NCBI RefSeq assembly: GCF_018388465.1
Contig: NZ_CP074404.1
Location: forward strand, 2,294,001 to 2,358,000
Reading direction: 5' to 3'
DNA from: Cellulomonas fengjieae
GTDB lineage: Bacteria; Actinomycetota; Actinomycetes; Actinomycetales; Cellulomonadaceae
DNA: 64,000 bases
Position 1 is the stretch's first letter. Each line of letters begins with the position of its first letter. A program made the position numbers and the translations under genes. Positions 53,646 through 63,468 of the stretch are shown one piece after another. The notes under the pieces are model-generated. The model searched no databases and had not been told where the DNA came from. It saw only the letters and a program-made list of their open reading frames with translations.

Positions 53646-54515
53646 CCGGTCGGACGTCTCGACGCGGTCGCCCGCCCTGATCCGGCCGGTGCGTACCGGA
53701 ACCATCTGGACGCCGAACCACACCTCGCCGTCGGCGCGTCGGTGACGGGCGAGCGACAGCAGCGGCTCCCTGCCCTTGACCTGCGTGTCCGGGTCGATCG
53801 TCGTCATCACGCACCGCCCGCAGCGGTCCGCGAACCGGAGCTCGACCGCGCCGGCCACGAGCCGTCCCCAGCCGTCCTCGGCGAAGGGCGCGAGGTCGCC
53901 GTCGACCACCAGGTTGGGCCGGAACCTGCGCATGTCCAGGGGCCGCCTCGGCTCGGGCGCCGGCTCGCCGGCCCGCAGAGCCCGCTCCACGCGCTCGTCG
54001 TGGAGCTCGGCGGCCCAGCCGTCGAGACGGCGCAGCGACGCGGTGGTCGTGACGTGCACGGGCCCGGTGTCGACGAGGGCCAGCGGGTCGGCGGGCGAGC
54101 CGCCGTGCTCGGCCGACATCCCGCGTCGCGCCGGGTCGTCCAGGTGCACCAGACGGACGGACCGTCCCAGCAGCTGCGAGCACCAGGCGTCGGCGTCGCC
54201 GCCCGCGCTCGTCGCCGCATCCAGCCGGCTGAGGCGGACGGGGACGTCGGGCGGCCCGTCGGGGACGTCGACGAGCAGGCTCGGCATGCCCGGCGCCGAG
54301 AGCCGGACGCGGTCACCCTCGGGTGCCGCGACGGCCGCGAGCATCCGGGGGTGCTTGCGCGCCGTCAGGGTCACGCCGTCGGCGTCGACCAGCATCCAGC
54401 GCCGGTCACCGCGCGGGCCGGAGGCGCCCACCTCCATCGACTCCACGGGAGTCCCCGCGAACGACTTCACGGGGAACACCGTCATCGCGGAGACGACCGG
54501 CGCGGTCAGGGGCAT
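53643..54515 (-). CDS. MOSC-domain protein with N-terminal beta barrel
   Basis: This 290-residue protein has an N-terminal MOSC_N barrel (VFPVKSFAGTPVESMEV, GDRRWMLVDADG) and a MOSC domain with RPNLVVDGDLAPFAEDGW and FADRCGRCVMTTIDPDTQ, whose second Cys binds the molybdenum cofactor in mARC-type and YcbX-like proteins. Probable role: Moco-dependent reduction or sulfur handling. TAGGGT lies six bases before the ATG. Confidence 0.85.
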   Translation of the reverse strand: MPLTAPVVSAMTVFPVKSFAGTPVESMEVGASGPRGDRRWMLVDADGVTLTARKHPRMLAAVAAPEGDRVRLSAPGMPSLLVDVPDGPPDVPVRLSRLDAATSAGGDADAWCSQLLGRSVRLVHLDDPARRGMSAEHGGSPADPLALVDTGPVHVTTTASLRRLDGWAAELHDERVERALRAGEPAPEPRRPLDMRRFRPNLVVDGDLAPFAEDGWGRLVAGAVELRFADRCGRCVMTTIDPDTQVKGREPLLSLARHRRADGEVWFGVQMVPVRTGRIRAGDRVETSDR

Positions 54516-54521
54516 GGCCGG

Positions 54522-54527
54522 ACCCTA
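54522..54527 (-). promoter_or_regulatory. -10 box, leaderless promoter of MOSC gene
   Basis: TAGGGT (minus strand), six bases from ATG 54515. Confidence 0.45.
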
Positions 54528-54628
54528 GCAACCGGCGGCTCCGACGCTGCCCGCTGCTCCGAGCCGTCGAGCGGGCACCGGCGCCCGCGCCCGCACGCGC
54601 CGCACCGGGCATCCGACCTGGGGAAACG

Positions 54629-54702
54629 TGGGCCCGGCCGGTTTCGAACCGGCGACCTCCGCGGTGTAAGCGCGGCGCTCTGACCAGCTGAGCTACAGGC
54701 CC
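54629..54702 (-). tRNA. tRNA-Val (anticodon TAC)
   Basis: The minus strand folds as a tRNA: acceptor GGGCCTG pairs with CGGGCCC (one G-U), D arm GCTC...GAGC, anticodon stem CCGCG/CGCGG with loop CTTACAC giving anticodon TAC, T arm GCCGG-TTCGAAA-CCGGC, discriminator A. CCA is not encoded. Confidence 0.95.
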
Positions 54703-54754
54703 CGACGGACGCCCGACGCGCGGGCGGCTCGACGGGCGCACAGCCTACCGGCGT

Positions 54755-55234
54755 TCAGGCGGTCAGAGCCGCGAGGGCCTCGCGGTAGGCCGCGACGTCC
54801 CGCGGCTTGCCGGGAGGGTTGACGACGCTCCACCGCAGCACGCCGGCGGCGTCGAGCAGGAAGCTGCCGCGCACGGCGAAGCCCCGGGACTCGTCGAAGA
54901 CGCCGTAGGCCTTGGCCACCTCGCCGTGCGGCCAGAAGTCCGACAGCAGGTCGAACGCGAAGTGCTCCTGCGCCGCCCACGCACGCAGGGCGTGCCCGGG
55001 GTCGCAGGACACGACGAGCACGTGCGCGCCGGCGTTCTCGAAGTCCGTGATGTTGTCGCGCAGCTGGCACAGCTCGCCCGTGCAGGTGGCGGAGAACGCG
55101 AACGGCACGAACACGACGACCACCGGCCCGCCCCGCAGACCGGCCAGGGTCACCGGGGTCCCGTGGGTGTCAGGCAGGGAGAAGTCCGGCGCCGGGGCAC
55201 CGAGCGGGGGGGTGGTTCGCGCGATGTCTGCCAT
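54755..55234 (-). CDS. AhpE-type peroxiredoxin
   Basis: This 159-residue thioredoxin-fold protein has the peroxidatic Cys in PFAFSATCTGELC (Ser replaces the usual Thr of PxxxTxxC), with an additional Cys four residues on that could be resolving. The catalytic Arg lies in DAAGVLRWSVV. It reduces hydrogen peroxide and organic or peroxynitrite substrates. ATG 55234 follows TACAGT by seven bases. Its position next to DUF3052 and aceE matches mycobacterial ahpE. Confidence 0.88.
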   Translation of the reverse strand: MADIARTTPPLGAPAPDFSLPDTHGTPVTLAGLRGGPVVVVFVPFAFSATCTGELCQLRDNITDFENAGAHVLVVSCDPGHALRAWAAQEHFAFDLLSDFWPHGEVAKAYGVFDESRGFAVRGSFLLDAAGVLRWSVVNPPGKPRDVAAYREALAALTA

Positions 55235-55241
55235 GGCGCGG

Positions 55242-55247
55242 ACTGTA
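55242..55247 (-). promoter_or_regulatory. -10 box, leaderless promoter of peroxiredoxin gene
   Basis: TACAGT (minus strand), seven bases from ATG 55234. Confidence 0.5.
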
Positions 55248-55339
55248 ACAACCGAGGACGACACGGTCCGCCCGGAGACGCCACGAGGGGCCGCGACCGC
55301 GCCGGTCGTGGCCCCTCGTCGAGCTGTGCAGCAGGTCGG

Positions 55340-55786
55340 TCAGCGACCGCGTCCGCGGGTGCCGAGCCGCGTGGCGGACCAGTCCCGCGCGATCGCGAAC
55401 GTGCTCATCGCGTGCAACCCGGAGGTCGTCGCCGCCTCCTCGATGTCGCTGTGCGAGACGTGACCGGGGCGTCCGGCCTTCGGTGTCAGCACCCAGATGG
55501 GCCCGCCGTCGTCGAGCACGGTCATCGCGTCCACGAGCGCGTCGGTGAGGTCCCCGTCGCCGTCGCGGAACCAGATCACCGCACCGTCCGTGACGTCGTC
55601 GAACTCCTCGTCGACCAGCTCCGTGCCGGTCATCGCCTCGATGCTGGCGCGGAGCTCCTCGTCGACGTCGTCGTCGTACGCGAACTCCTGGATGACCTGG
55701 CCCGAGGTGAATCCCAGGCGGCTGGCCGCCTGCGACGCGCCTTCGTCCGCGGTGGATGACACGTCCGGACCGCTCCCTTCCGTCAT
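55340..55786 (-). CDS. DUF3052 domain protein
   Basis: This 148-residue acidic protein contains ASRLGFTSGQVIQEFAYDDD and AVIWFRDGDGDLTDALVDA, then IWVLTPKAGRPGHVSHSDIE. This is DUF3052, a single-domain actinobacterial family that lies beside aceE in mycobacteria and streptomycetes. Function unknown. It is divergent from aceE, with about 280 bases between, which should hold the aceE promoter. GGAAGGGAGCGG precedes the ATG. Confidence 0.88.
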   Translation of the reverse strand: MTEGSGPDVSSTADEGASQAASRLGFTSGQVIQEFAYDDDVDEELRASIEAMTGTELVDEEFDDVTDGAVIWFRDGDGDLTDALVDAMTVLDDGGPIWVLTPKAGRPGHVSHSDIEEAATTSGLHAMSTFAIARDWSATRLGTRGRGR

Positions 55787-56068
55787 GGCGACCTCGTGGG
55801 CGCCCCTGCTCGTTGCCGCACACGCTAGCCCACCGCACCCGAGCAGGCCCACGCAAGGCCCGCACGGGCGAGGGTGTCGCCACCGCCGACGCCCGACTGT
55901 CGTGGACGTCACGCTCCCCGGTGTGACTTTCGGGGCCTTCGGGTCAGACAATAGGTGGATTACCCGCACCCGCCCTCCCCGCCCCCGGGCGCTCAGGACC
56001 GGGCCGGGCCAGATGCGCCGCCGACGCCGACCGGGCTCGTGCGCGCGCACGAGACGCAAGGAGCGCTG

Positions 56069-58813
56069 GTGGCTTCGATCGACGAGACGGGACCCCTCAT
56101 CGGTGGTCTGCTGAGCCAGGTGCCGGACATCGACCCGGACGAGACCGGTGAGTGGGTGGAGTCCCTCGACGGACTCATCGACGACAAGGGCGGACCCCGC
56201 GCCCGGTACGTGCTGCTGAGCATGCTGCGGCACGCCCGCCAGCGGAACGTGGCCATCCCGGCCTCCCTCACCACCCCGTACGTGAACACCATCGCGGTGC
56301 ACGACGAGCCCTACTTCCCCGGCGACGAGGCCCTCGAGCGCCGCTACCGGTCCTGGATCCGCTGGAACGCCGCGGTCATGGTCACGCGGGCCCAGCGCCC
56401 CGGGGTCGCGGTCGGTGGGCACATCTCCTCCTACGCGTCCGTCGCGACGCTGACCGAGGTGGGCCTCAACCACTTCTTCCGCGGCAAGGACCACCCGGGC
56501 GGCGGTGACCAGGTCTACTTCCAGGGTCACGCCTCCCCCGGCGTGTACGCCCGCGCCTTCCTCGAGGGCCGGCTGACCGCGCACCAGCTCGACGGGTTCC
56601 GCCAGGAGCTCTCGCACCCGGGCGGCGGGCTTCCGTCGTACCCGCACCCGCGCCTGGCGCCCGAGCTGTGGGAGTTCCCCACGGTGTCGATGGGCCTGGG
56701 TCCGTCGTCGGCCATCTACCAGGCCTGGACCAACCGCTACCTGCACCTGCGGGGAATCAAGGACACCAGCCAGCAGGACGTCTGGGCGTTCCTGGGCGAC
56801 GGCGAGATGGACGAGCCCGAGTCCCGCGGCATGCTCCAGCTGGCCGGCCAGCAGGGTCTGGACAACCTGACGTTCGTCGTGAACTGCAACCTGCAGCGCC
56901 TCGACGGCCCCGTCCGCGGCAACGGCAAGATCATCCAGGAGCTCGAGGCGCAGTTCCGCGGCGCCGGCTGGAACGTCATCAAGGTCGTCTGGGGGCGTGA
57001 GTGGGACGCCCTGCTCAACGCCGACAAGGACCGCGCGCTCGTCAACCTGATGAACACGACGCCGGACGGCGACTTCCAGACGTACCGCGCCGAGAGCGGC
57101 GCCTTCATCCGCGAGAACTTCTTCGGCCGCGACCCGCGGACCAAGCAGCTCGTCGAGAAGATGACGGACGACGAGATCTGGGCGCTCAAGCGCGGCGGGC
57201 ACGACTACCGCAAGATCTACGCGGCCTACAAGTCGGCGCGTGAGCACACCGGGCAACCGACGGTCATCCTCGCGCACACCATCAAGGGCTACGGCCTGGG
57301 CTCCGGCTTCGCGGGGCGCAACGCCACGCACCAGATGAAGAAGCTGAAGTCGGACGACCTGAAGACGCTGCGCGACTCGCTGCACATCCCGATCACGGAC
57401 GAGCAGATCGACGAGAACCCGTACGTCCCGCCGTACTTCCACCCGGGCGCGGAGGACGAGGGCATCAAGTACATGCTCGAGCGTCGCCGGCAGCTCGGCG
57501 GCTTCGTGCCCGAGCGTCGCACGGCGCACAAGCCGCTGACCCTGCCCTCGGACAAGGTCTACGAGGGCCTGGCCAAGGGCTCGGGCCAGCAGGAGGTCGC
57601 CACGACCATGGCGCTCGTGCGCCTGTTCAAGGACCTGGTGCGGGACAAGGAGTTCGGCCACCGCCTGGTGCCGATCATCCCCGACGAGGCCCGCACGTTC
57701 GGTCTCGACTCGATCTTCCCGAGCGCCAAGATCTTCAACACGAACGGCCAGAACTACATGGCCGTCGACCGCGAGCTCATGCTCTCCTACAAGGAGTCCG
57801 AGTCCGGTCAGATCATGCACACGGGCATCAACGAGGCGGGGTCGGCGTCGGCCTTCCAGGCCGTCGGCACGTCGTACGCGACGCACGGCGAGCCGCTCAT
57901 CCCGTTCTACTTCTACTACTCGATGTTCGGGTTCCAGCGCACCGGCGACCAGTTCTGGGCCGCCGGCGACCAGATGACCCGTGGCTTCCTCATCGGCGCC
58001 ACCGCAGGCCGCACGACCCTCACGGGCGAGGGCCTGCAGCACGCCGACGGGCACTCGCCGCTCCTGGCGGGGACCCAGCCGCACGTCGTGCACTACGACC
58101 CGGCCTACGGGTACGAGATCCGGCACATCGTCAAGGACGGCATCGAGCGGATGTACGGCGAGGGTCACGACCGTGACCGCGACGTCATCTACTACCTCAC
58201 CGTCTACAACGAGCCCATGCACCAGCCGGCGGAGCCCGACGGCGTCGACGTCGAGGGCATCCTGCGCGGCATCTACCAGCTCGCACCGGCCGAGGGTGAC
58301 GGGCCGCGCGCCCAGATCCTGGCGTCGGGCGTGGCCGTGCCGTGGGCGCTCGAGGCGAAGAAGCTGCTGGCCGAGGACTGGGGCGTGCAGGCCGGCGTCT
58401 GGTCGGTGACGAGCTGGAACGAGCTGCGTCGCGACGGACTGGCCGCGGACCGGCGGGCCTACCTGCACCCGGGCGAGGAGGAGCGCGTGCCGTACCTGAC
58501 GCAGAAGCTCCAGGGTGCCGAGGGTCCGTTCGTCGCGACCACGGACTACGACCACCTGGTCGCCGACCAGGTGCGGGCGTGGATCCCGGGGACGTACGCC
58601 ACGCTCGGCGCGGACGGCTTCGGCTTCTCCGACACCCGCGCGGCGGCACGTCGCCACTTCAAGATCGACGGTCCGTCGACGGTCGTCCGGGTGCTGCAGC
58701 AGCTCGCCCGCACCGGAGCGGTGAGCGCCGAGGCACCCGCGCAGGCCATCGAGCGCTACCGCCTGTACGACGTCACTGCGGGCACGTCGGGCAACACCGG
58801 CGGCGACAGCTGA
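56069..58813 (+). CDS. aceE: pyruvate dehydrogenase E1 component, homodimeric type
   Basis: This 914-residue thiamine-diphosphate enzyme decarboxylates pyruvate and acetylates the lipoyl E2. It shows [20 protein letters not shown], the TPP motif [13 protein letters not shown] ... NCNLQ, the transketolase-like central domain ([23 protein letters not shown]) and the C-terminal domain. The length is normal for AceE. GTG 56069 has AAGGAG five bases upstream; the longer frame before it is Arg-rich and not AceE-like. It supplies acetyl-CoA to the fab cluster downstream. A 21-bp terminator follows. Confidence 0.95.
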   Translation: MASIDETGPLIGGLLSQVPDIDPDETGEWVESLDGLIDDKGGPRARYVLLSMLRHARQRNVAIPASLTTPYVNTIAVHDEPYFPGDEALERRYRSWIRWNAAVMVTRAQRPGVAVGGHISSYASVATLTEVGLNHFFRGKDHPGGGDQVYFQGHASPGVYARAFLEGRLTAHQLDGFRQELSHPGGGLPSYPHPRLAPELWEFPTVSMGLGPSSAIYQAWTNRYLHLRGIKDTSQQDVWAFLGDGEMDEPESRGMLQLAGQQGLDNLTFVVNCNLQRLDGPVRGNGKIIQELEAQFRGAGWNVIKVVWGREWDALLNADKDRALVNLMNTTPDGDFQTYRAESGAFIRENFFGRDPRTKQLVEKMTDDEIWALKRGGHDYRKIYAAYKSAREHTGQPTVILAHTIKGYGLGSGFAGRNATHQMKKLKSDDLKTLRDSLHIPITDEQIDENPYVPPYFHPGAEDEGIKYMLERRRQLGGFVPERRTAHKPLTLPSDKVYEGLAKGSGQQEVATTMALVRLFKDLVRDKEFGHRLVPIIPDEARTFGLDSIFPSAKIFNTNGQNYMAVDRELMLSYKESESGQIMHTGINEAGSASAFQAVGTSYATHGEPLIPFYFYYSMFGFQRTGDQFWAAGDQMTRGFLIGATAGRTTLTGEGLQHADGHSPLLAGTQPHVVHYDPAYGYEIRHIVKDGIERMYGEGHDRDRDVIYYLTVYNEPMHQPAEPDGVDVEGILRGIYQLAPAEGDGPRAQILASGVAVPWALEAKKLLAEDWGVQAGVWSVTSWNELRRDGLAADRRAYLHPGEEERVPYLTQKLQGAEGPFVATTDYDHLVADQVRAWIPGTYATLGADGFGFSDTRAAARRHFKIDGPSTVVRVLQQLARTGAVSAEAPAQAIERYRLYDVTAGTSGNTGGDS

Positions 58814-58823
58814 CCTGACGCAC

Positions 58824-58869
58824 GCACGACGAAGGCCCGGGCTCTGCTGAGCCCGGGCCTTCGTCGTGC
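58824..58869. terminator. strong bidirectional terminator after aceE
   Basis: Perfect 21-bp stem (arms 58824-58844 and 58849-58869, core AAGGCCCGGGCTC / GAGCCCGGGCCTT) around the loop TGCT. It sits between the convergent aceE and TPR-like genes and can serve both. Confidence 0.85.
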
Positions 58870-58875
58870 CCCGCG

Positions 58876-59562
58876 TCAGGTGCCGGGGATCGTCTGTTCC
58901 GCGTGGGCGACGTCCCGCGCGAGCTCGCTCCTGAGCTCGGCGATGGCCTTCTGGTCCGGGTAGAGGTCCAGCGCGGCGACGTGCTGCTTGGCCTCCAGCG
59001 GCCGACCCGCCTCGATCGAGGCGAGCACGAGCTGGCGCGCGACCTCGGGGTCGTGCTCACGCGGCCGCCAGTGCCCGACGCCCAGCCCGAGGGCGTCGAC
59101 GGGCATGCCCGCCTCGCGCAGCAGCCCCAGGGCGGCGGCGAGCGCCTTGCCGGAGGGGTCGCGCTCCGCGGCGGTGGTCAGCCGGCGGACCGTGCCCTCG
59201 TGGTCGTCGTGCACAGACAGCCGGGCGACCTCGATGAGCGGGTACCACGCGCGCGGGTTGCCGGCGAGCTCCTCGCCGAGGGCCCAGACGGCGAGGTCGG
59301 CCGCGCGCTGGCGCTCCGTCTCGTCGACCGGCGCAGCGAGCGGGTCCTGGTCGGAGTTGGGGTCGGCGGCTCGGCGACGGACGATCTCCGCGAGGGCCAC
59401 GAAGGCGCGCTCGTTGTTCGGGTCGTCGCTGAGCATGGAGCGCAGCGCGTCCTCGTGGAGCGTGTCGCCGCGCCGCGCAGCCTTGGTGGGACGGCGCGCA
59501 CCGACCCGCGAGGCCGAGGACGGCCTTCGCATGAGCTGACGCAAACGGGGCAGGAGAGCCAT
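58876..59562 (-). CDS. tetratricopeptide-like conserved hypothetical protein
   Basis: This 228-residue helical protein has a basic N-terminus (LPRLRQLMRRPSSASRV) and TPR-like helix pairs (DDPNNERAFVALAEIVRRRA, GNPRAWYPLIEVARLS, GRPLEAKQHVAALDLYPD). It is probably a scaffold or interaction protein; no catalytic motif. TAGGGT ends six bases before the ATG. Confidence 0.75.
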   Translation of the reverse strand: MALLPRLRQLMRRPSSASRVGARRPTKAARRGDTLHEDALRSMLSDDPNNERAFVALAEIVRRRAADPNSDQDPLAAPVDETERQRAADLAVWALGEELAGNPRAWYPLIEVARLSVHDDHEGTVRRLTTAAERDPSGKALAAALGLLREAGMPVDALGLGVGHWRPREHDPEVARQLVLASIEAGRPLEAKQHVAALDLYPDQKAIAELRSELARDVAHAEQTIPGT

Positions 59563-59568
59563 GACGCG

Positions 59569-59574
59569 ACCCTA
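59569..59574 (-). promoter_or_regulatory. -10 box, leaderless promoter of TPR-like gene
   Basis: TAGGGT (minus strand), six bases from ATG 59562. Confidence 0.45.
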
Positions 59575-59672
59575 TCCGGTAGGGACGGAGCCCACCTGGT
59601 CGCGGACGTACCTCACATTTCCGTGATGGTTGCCTGAGACCGCCGTTTGTCGACTTCCCACAAGGCGAACCT

Positions 59673-59678
59673 TATGCT
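59673..59678 (+). promoter_or_regulatory. -10 box, leaderless promoter of fasR
   Basis: TATGCT ends six bases before ATG 59685. Confidence 0.5.
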
Positions 59679-59684
59679 CCCCCC

Positions 59685-60971
59685 ATGTCCAGCACCCTCC
59701 ACCCGGCGAGCCCCGTCGCGCCCGACTCGCCGGACCCGGCGTTGCAGGGCCGCGTGCGCCGCTCTCCGATGGCTCGGATGCGCCCGCCGGTGCTCGAGGC
59801 ACGCGGTGGACCCGAGACGCAGCGCCGGGTGCGTGACGGCGCAGGGCTCCTCTCCGCTGCAGCGATGCGGCGCCTGGACGACGACCTCGACTGGTACCGC
59901 GTGCTGCCCGCCGAGGACCGCTCCTGGGTCGGCCTGGTCGCCCAGGCGGGCATCACCGCGTTCGTCACGTGGTTCGCCGAGCCGACCCGGCCGCCGCACG
60001 GGGTCGGCGACATCTTCGCCGCGGCCCCGCCCGAGCTGACCCGGTCCATCTCGTTGCAGCACACGCTCCAGCTCGTCCGCGTGGTGGTGGACGTGGTCGA
60101 GACCCACAGCGACCGGCTGGCCGCACCGGGCGACGAGCGCGAGGTCCGGGAGGCCGTCCTGCGGTACTCGCGCGAGGTCGCCTTCTCCGCCGCCGAGGTC
60201 TACGCCCGTGCGGCAGAGGTCCGCGGCGCGTGGGACGCCCGGCTCGAGGCGCTCGTCGTCGACGCCCTCGTCCGGGGCGACGTGGACGACGCCCTGCGCT
60301 CCCGGATCGCGGCGCTCGGGTGGAGCGGCCGCGGATCGACGCTGGTGCTGGTCGGGACGACGACGGCGGCGCTGGACGAGGTGCGGGGTGCCGAGCTCCG
60401 GCGCGCCACCCTGCGCGCCGCCGACGACGCGCTCGTCGGCGTCCAGGGCGACCGCCTCGTGGTGTTCCTCGGCGGCGAGGGCGACCTGCGCGCCGCGGCC
60501 GAGACGCTGCTGCCGCGGTTCGGGCCCGGCCCCGTCGTGATCGGCCCGGTCGTCGGTGACCTGACGGACTCGCCCCGCTCGGCACGCGCAGCGCTGTCGG
60601 GGCTGCTCGCGGCCCGCGCGTGGGAACGGGCGCCCCGACCGGTGCTGGCCGACGAGCTCCTGCCCGAGCGCGTGCTCGTGGGGGACGTCGTCGCGCGGCG
60701 GATGCTGGTGGCACAGGCGTACGAGCCGCTGGCCGCCAGCCAGGGGTCTCTCCTGGAGACGCTCTCGGCCTACCTCGGCACCGGACGCTCGCTCGAGGCG
60801 GCCGCCCGCACGCTGTACGTGCACCCCAACACGGTGCGGTACCGCCTGCGCCGGGTCTGCGACGTCACGGGCTGGGACCCGCTCGACGCCCGCGAGTCGT
60901 ACGTGCTCCAGACGGCGCTCGCGCTCGGGCGCCTGGACACCCCGGCGCCCGCGCCGGACGTCGCCCGCTGA
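59685..60971 (+). CDS. fasR: FasR-type PucR-family regulator of fatty-acid synthesis
   Basis: This 428-residue protein has a helical N-terminal region (about 1-180), a GGDEF-like/CdaR middle domain, and a C-terminal PucR helix-turn-helix: LSAYLGTGRSLEAAARTLYV followed by HPNTVRYRLRRV. It sits directly upstream of fabD-fabH-acpP-fabF in the same direction, as does FasR of Streptomyces coelicolor, which activates that operon; Rv2242 of M. tuberculosis has the same position. Role assigned by this synteny and domain match. Confidence 0.85.
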   Translation: MSSTLHPASPVAPDSPDPALQGRVRRSPMARMRPPVLEARGGPETQRRVRDGAGLLSAAAMRRLDDDLDWYRVLPAEDRSWVGLVAQAGITAFVTWFAEPTRPPHGVGDIFAAAPPELTRSISLQHTLQLVRVVVDVVETHSDRLAAPGDEREVREAVLRYSREVAFSAAEVYARAAEVRGAWDARLEALVVDALVRGDVDDALRSRIAALGWSGRGSTLVLVGTTTAALDEVRGAELRRATLRAADDALVGVQGDRLVVFLGGEGDLRAAAETLLPRFGPGPVVIGPVVGDLTDSPRSARAALSGLLAARAWERAPRPVLADELLPERVLVGDVVARRMLVAQAYEPLAASQGSLLETLSAYLGTGRSLEAAARTLYVHPNTVRYRLRRVCDVTGWDPLDARESYVLQTALALGRLDTPAPAPDVAR

Positions 60972-60979
60972 TTGGACCT

Positions 60980-61021
60980 GCCAGGGTTGTAGGAGTCGCA
61001 CAAGGGCACCCGCCAAGGTTG
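60980..61021. promoter_or_regulatory. direct repeat GCCARGGTTG before fabD, candidate regulator site
   Basis: GCCAGGGTTG (60980-60989) and GCCAAGGTTG (61012-61021) are 32 bases apart, about three helical turns, in the fasR-fabD gap. Candidate site for FasR; not a proven motif. Confidence 0.4.
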
Positions 61022-61070
61022 GTGCACGCCGTGCGGCGGTCAGACGCCCGGGGCCGGGCAGAGTGGTCGG

Positions 61071-62048
61071 ATGCTCGTCGTCGTATGCCCCGGTCAGGGC
61101 GCCCAGTCCCCCGGCATGCTCGCCCCGTGGCTCGAGCTGCCGACCGTCGCCGAGTCGATCGCGCGGGCCTCCCGCACGACCGGTCTCGACCTCGTCGCCC
61201 ACGGCACCACGTCCGACGCCGACACCATCCGGGACACCGCGGTGGCGCAGCCGCTGCTCGTCGCGACGGCGCTGGCAAGCCTGCGCGCGGTCCTCGACGT
61301 CGGTCCGGACGACGCGCTCGACATCGCCGCCCAGAAGGTCGTGGGAGCCACCGCGGGGCACTCGGTCGGTGAGCTCGCCGCGGCGGTGGTCGCCGGCGTA
61401 CTGACGGACGACGAGGCCCTGCGACTCGTAACCGTGCGTGGCGCGGCGATGGCCCGCGCGGCCACCACGACCCCGACCGGGATGAGCGCCGTGCTGGGCG
61501 GCGACCCGGACCAGGTGCTGGCGTCGCTCGCCGAGCACGGTCTGGTGCCTGCCAACGTCAACGGTGCCGGCCAGGTGGTCGCGGCGGGGACGCTCGAGGC
61601 CCTCGCGGCGTTCGCTGCCGCTCCGCCGGCGCGCGCCCGCGTCGTCCCGCTGCAGGTGGCCGGCGCGTTCCACACCGAGCACATGGCGCCGGCGGTGGCC
61701 GAGCTGCGTAGCGCGGCCGATGCCGTGACGCCGGGCGAGCCGATGATCACCCTGCTCACCAACTCCGACGGCAGCGTCGCACCGTCGGGCGCCCGGGCGC
61801 TCGAGCTGATCGTCGCCCAGGTGGCCAACCCGGTGCGCTGGGACCTGTGCCAGTCGACGCTGCAGCGACTGGGTGTCACCGGCCTGCTCGAGGTGGCGCC
61901 GGGAGGCGTGCTCACGGGTCTGGCGCGGCGTACGCTGCCCGGGGTCGAGACGGTCGCCGTCAAGACTCCCGCCGACCTCGACGCCGCGCGTGACCTGGTG
62001 CGTCGGCACACCGGAGCCCCCGAGAGCAGCCTGGAGAACCCGTCGTGA
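61071..62048 (+). CDS. fabD: malonyl-CoA:ACP transacylase
   Basis: This 325-residue enzyme starts LVVVCPGQGAQSPGML and shows the nucleophile elbow GHSVGELAAA, the Arg of TVRGAAMARA and the His of VAGAFHTEHM. It moves malonyl from CoA to ACP for chain elongation. The stop overlaps the fabH start (GTGA, 62045-62048). Confidence 0.94.
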   Translation: MLVVVCPGQGAQSPGMLAPWLELPTVAESIARASRTTGLDLVAHGTTSDADTIRDTAVAQPLLVATALASLRAVLDVGPDDALDIAAQKVVGATAGHSVGELAAAVVAGVLTDDEALRLVTVRGAAMARAATTTPTGMSAVLGGDPDQVLASLAEHGLVPANVNGAGQVVAAGTLEALAAFAAAPPARARVVPLQVAGAFHTEHMAPAVAELRSAADAVTPGEPMITLLTNSDGSVAPSGARALELIVAQVANPVRWDLCQSTLQRLGVTGLLEVAPGGVLTGLARRTLPGVETVAVKTPADLDAARDLVRRHTGAPESSLENPS

Positions 62049-63049
62049 CCCGTCCCACCCTCACGCAGGCCACCGGCCCCGCCCACACCCGCATCCTGGG
62101 CATCGGCGGCGTCCGCGGCGAGCGGGTCGTCCCCAACGACGAGCTGGTCGCCGCGATCGACTCCTCCGACGAGTGGATCCGCCAGCGCACCGGCATCGTG
62201 ACGCGCCGCCGTGCCGAGGCCGGCACCGACGTGCTGGACCTCGCCGAAGGCGCCGCCCGGGCCGCCCTGGAGAACGCGGGCCTGACCGGCGCCGACATCG
62301 ACGTGGTGATCCTGTCGACCGTCACGTACTTCCACCAGACGCCCGCGGGCGCCGCCATCGTCGCCGAGCGCATCGGCGCCATCCCCGCCGCGGCGTACGA
62401 CATCTCGGCCGCCTGCGCCGGCTACTGCTACGGCATCGGCCAGGCCGACGCGCTCGTCCGTGCCGGCTCCGCCCGCAACGTGCTGGTCATCGGCGCCGAG
62501 AAGATGAGCGAGTTCGTCGACCCGACCGACCGCTCCATCTCCTTCCTGCTCGGCGACGGCGCCGGCGCGGTCGTCGTCGGCCCCTCCGACACGCCCGGCA
62601 TCGGCCCGACGATCTGGGGATCCGACGGCAGCCAGGCGCAGGCCATCCGGCAGACCCACTCGTGGCTGGCCACCCGCGACGAGGGGCTCGGCTGGCCGAC
62701 GCTGCGCCAGGAGGGTCCGAGCGTCTACAAGTGGGCCGTCTGGCAGATGGCGCCGGTCGCGCAGAAGGCGATGGACGCGGCGGGAGTCACCGCCGACCAG
62801 ATCGAGGCGTTCATCCCCCACCAGGCGAACATGCGGATCATCGACCAGATGGTCAAGACCCTGAAGCTGCCCGACACGGTCGTCGTCGGACGGGACATCG
62901 TGGACACGGGCAACACGTCCGCGGCCTCGATCCCGCTGGCGACCGAGCGGCTGCTGCGGGAGGGCCAGGTGCCCAGCGGCGCGGTCGCCCTGCAGATCGG
63001 CTTCGGCGCGGGCCTCGTCTACGCGGCGCAGGTCGTCGTCCTGCCCTGA
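62045..63049 (+). CDS. fabH: beta-ketoacyl-ACP synthase III
   Basis: This 334-residue thiolase-fold enzyme shows the catalytic Cys in DISAACAGYCYG, His in FIPHQANMRII and Asn in DTGNTSAASIPLA. It condenses an acyl-CoA starter with malonyl-ACP; in actinobacteria it commonly takes branched starters. GTG start overlapping fabD. Confidence 0.94.
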   Translation: MTRPTLTQATGPAHTRILGIGGVRGERVVPNDELVAAIDSSDEWIRQRTGIVTRRRAEAGTDVLDLAEGAARAALENAGLTGADIDVVILSTVTYFHQTPAGAAIVAERIGAIPAAAYDISAACAGYCYGIGQADALVRAGSARNVLVIGAEKMSEFVDPTDRSISFLLGDGAGAVVVGPSDTPGIGPTIWGSDGSQAQAIRQTHSWLATRDEGLGWPTLRQEGPSVYKWAVWQMAPVAQKAMDAAGVTADQIEAFIPHQANMRIIDQMVKTLKLPDTVVVGRDIVDTGNTSAASIPLATERLLREGQVPSGAVALQIGFGAGLVYAAQVVVLP

Positions 63050-63131
63050 CGGCCTGCGCACGACGCCGGTTGTACGGTTCGTCCCACCCCCAGCACCATC
63101 CACCAGAACGACACGACACGAGGAGACACCG

Positions 63132-63380
63132 ATGGCGTACAGCGAGCAGGAGATCCTGGCCGGCCTGGCCGAGATCGTCAGCGAGGAGACCGGTCTGCCC
63201 ACGGACTCCGTCCTGCCCGAGAAGTCCTTCACCGACGACCTCGACATCGACTCGCTGTCGATGATGACGATCGTCACGCTCGCCGAGGAGAAGTTCGACG
63301 TCCGCATCCCCGACGACGAGGTCAAGAACCTCGCCACCGTCGGCGACGCCGTCTCGTTCATCACGGGCGCGCAGGCCTGA
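63132..63380 (+). CDS. acpP: acyl carrier protein
   Basis: This 82-residue acidic four-helix protein has the phosphopantetheine site DDLDIDSLSMMTIV (Ser of DSL). AGGAGA lies seven bases before the ATG. It carries the growing acyl chain between FabD, FabH and FabF encoded beside it. Confidence 0.95.
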   Translation: MAYSEQEILAGLAEIVSEETGLPTDSVLPEKSFTDDLDIDSLSMMTIVTLAEEKFDVRIPDDEVKNLATVGDAVSFITGAQA

Positions 63381-63468
63381 ACCTGCCGAACCCGGGTCGG
63401 TCCCGGGCAGTGAACGCCCGGGACCGACCTCTCTCGCACCACCTCTCGACCGCCGACCTGGAGCACCG

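Noticed and set aside
55340..58657. 1105-codon minus-strand frame
   Set aside because: It is the antisense of aceE except for the last 148 codons (DUF3052).
59613..62009. 798-codon minus-strand frame
   Set aside because: Antisense of fasR and fabD; no protein-like features.
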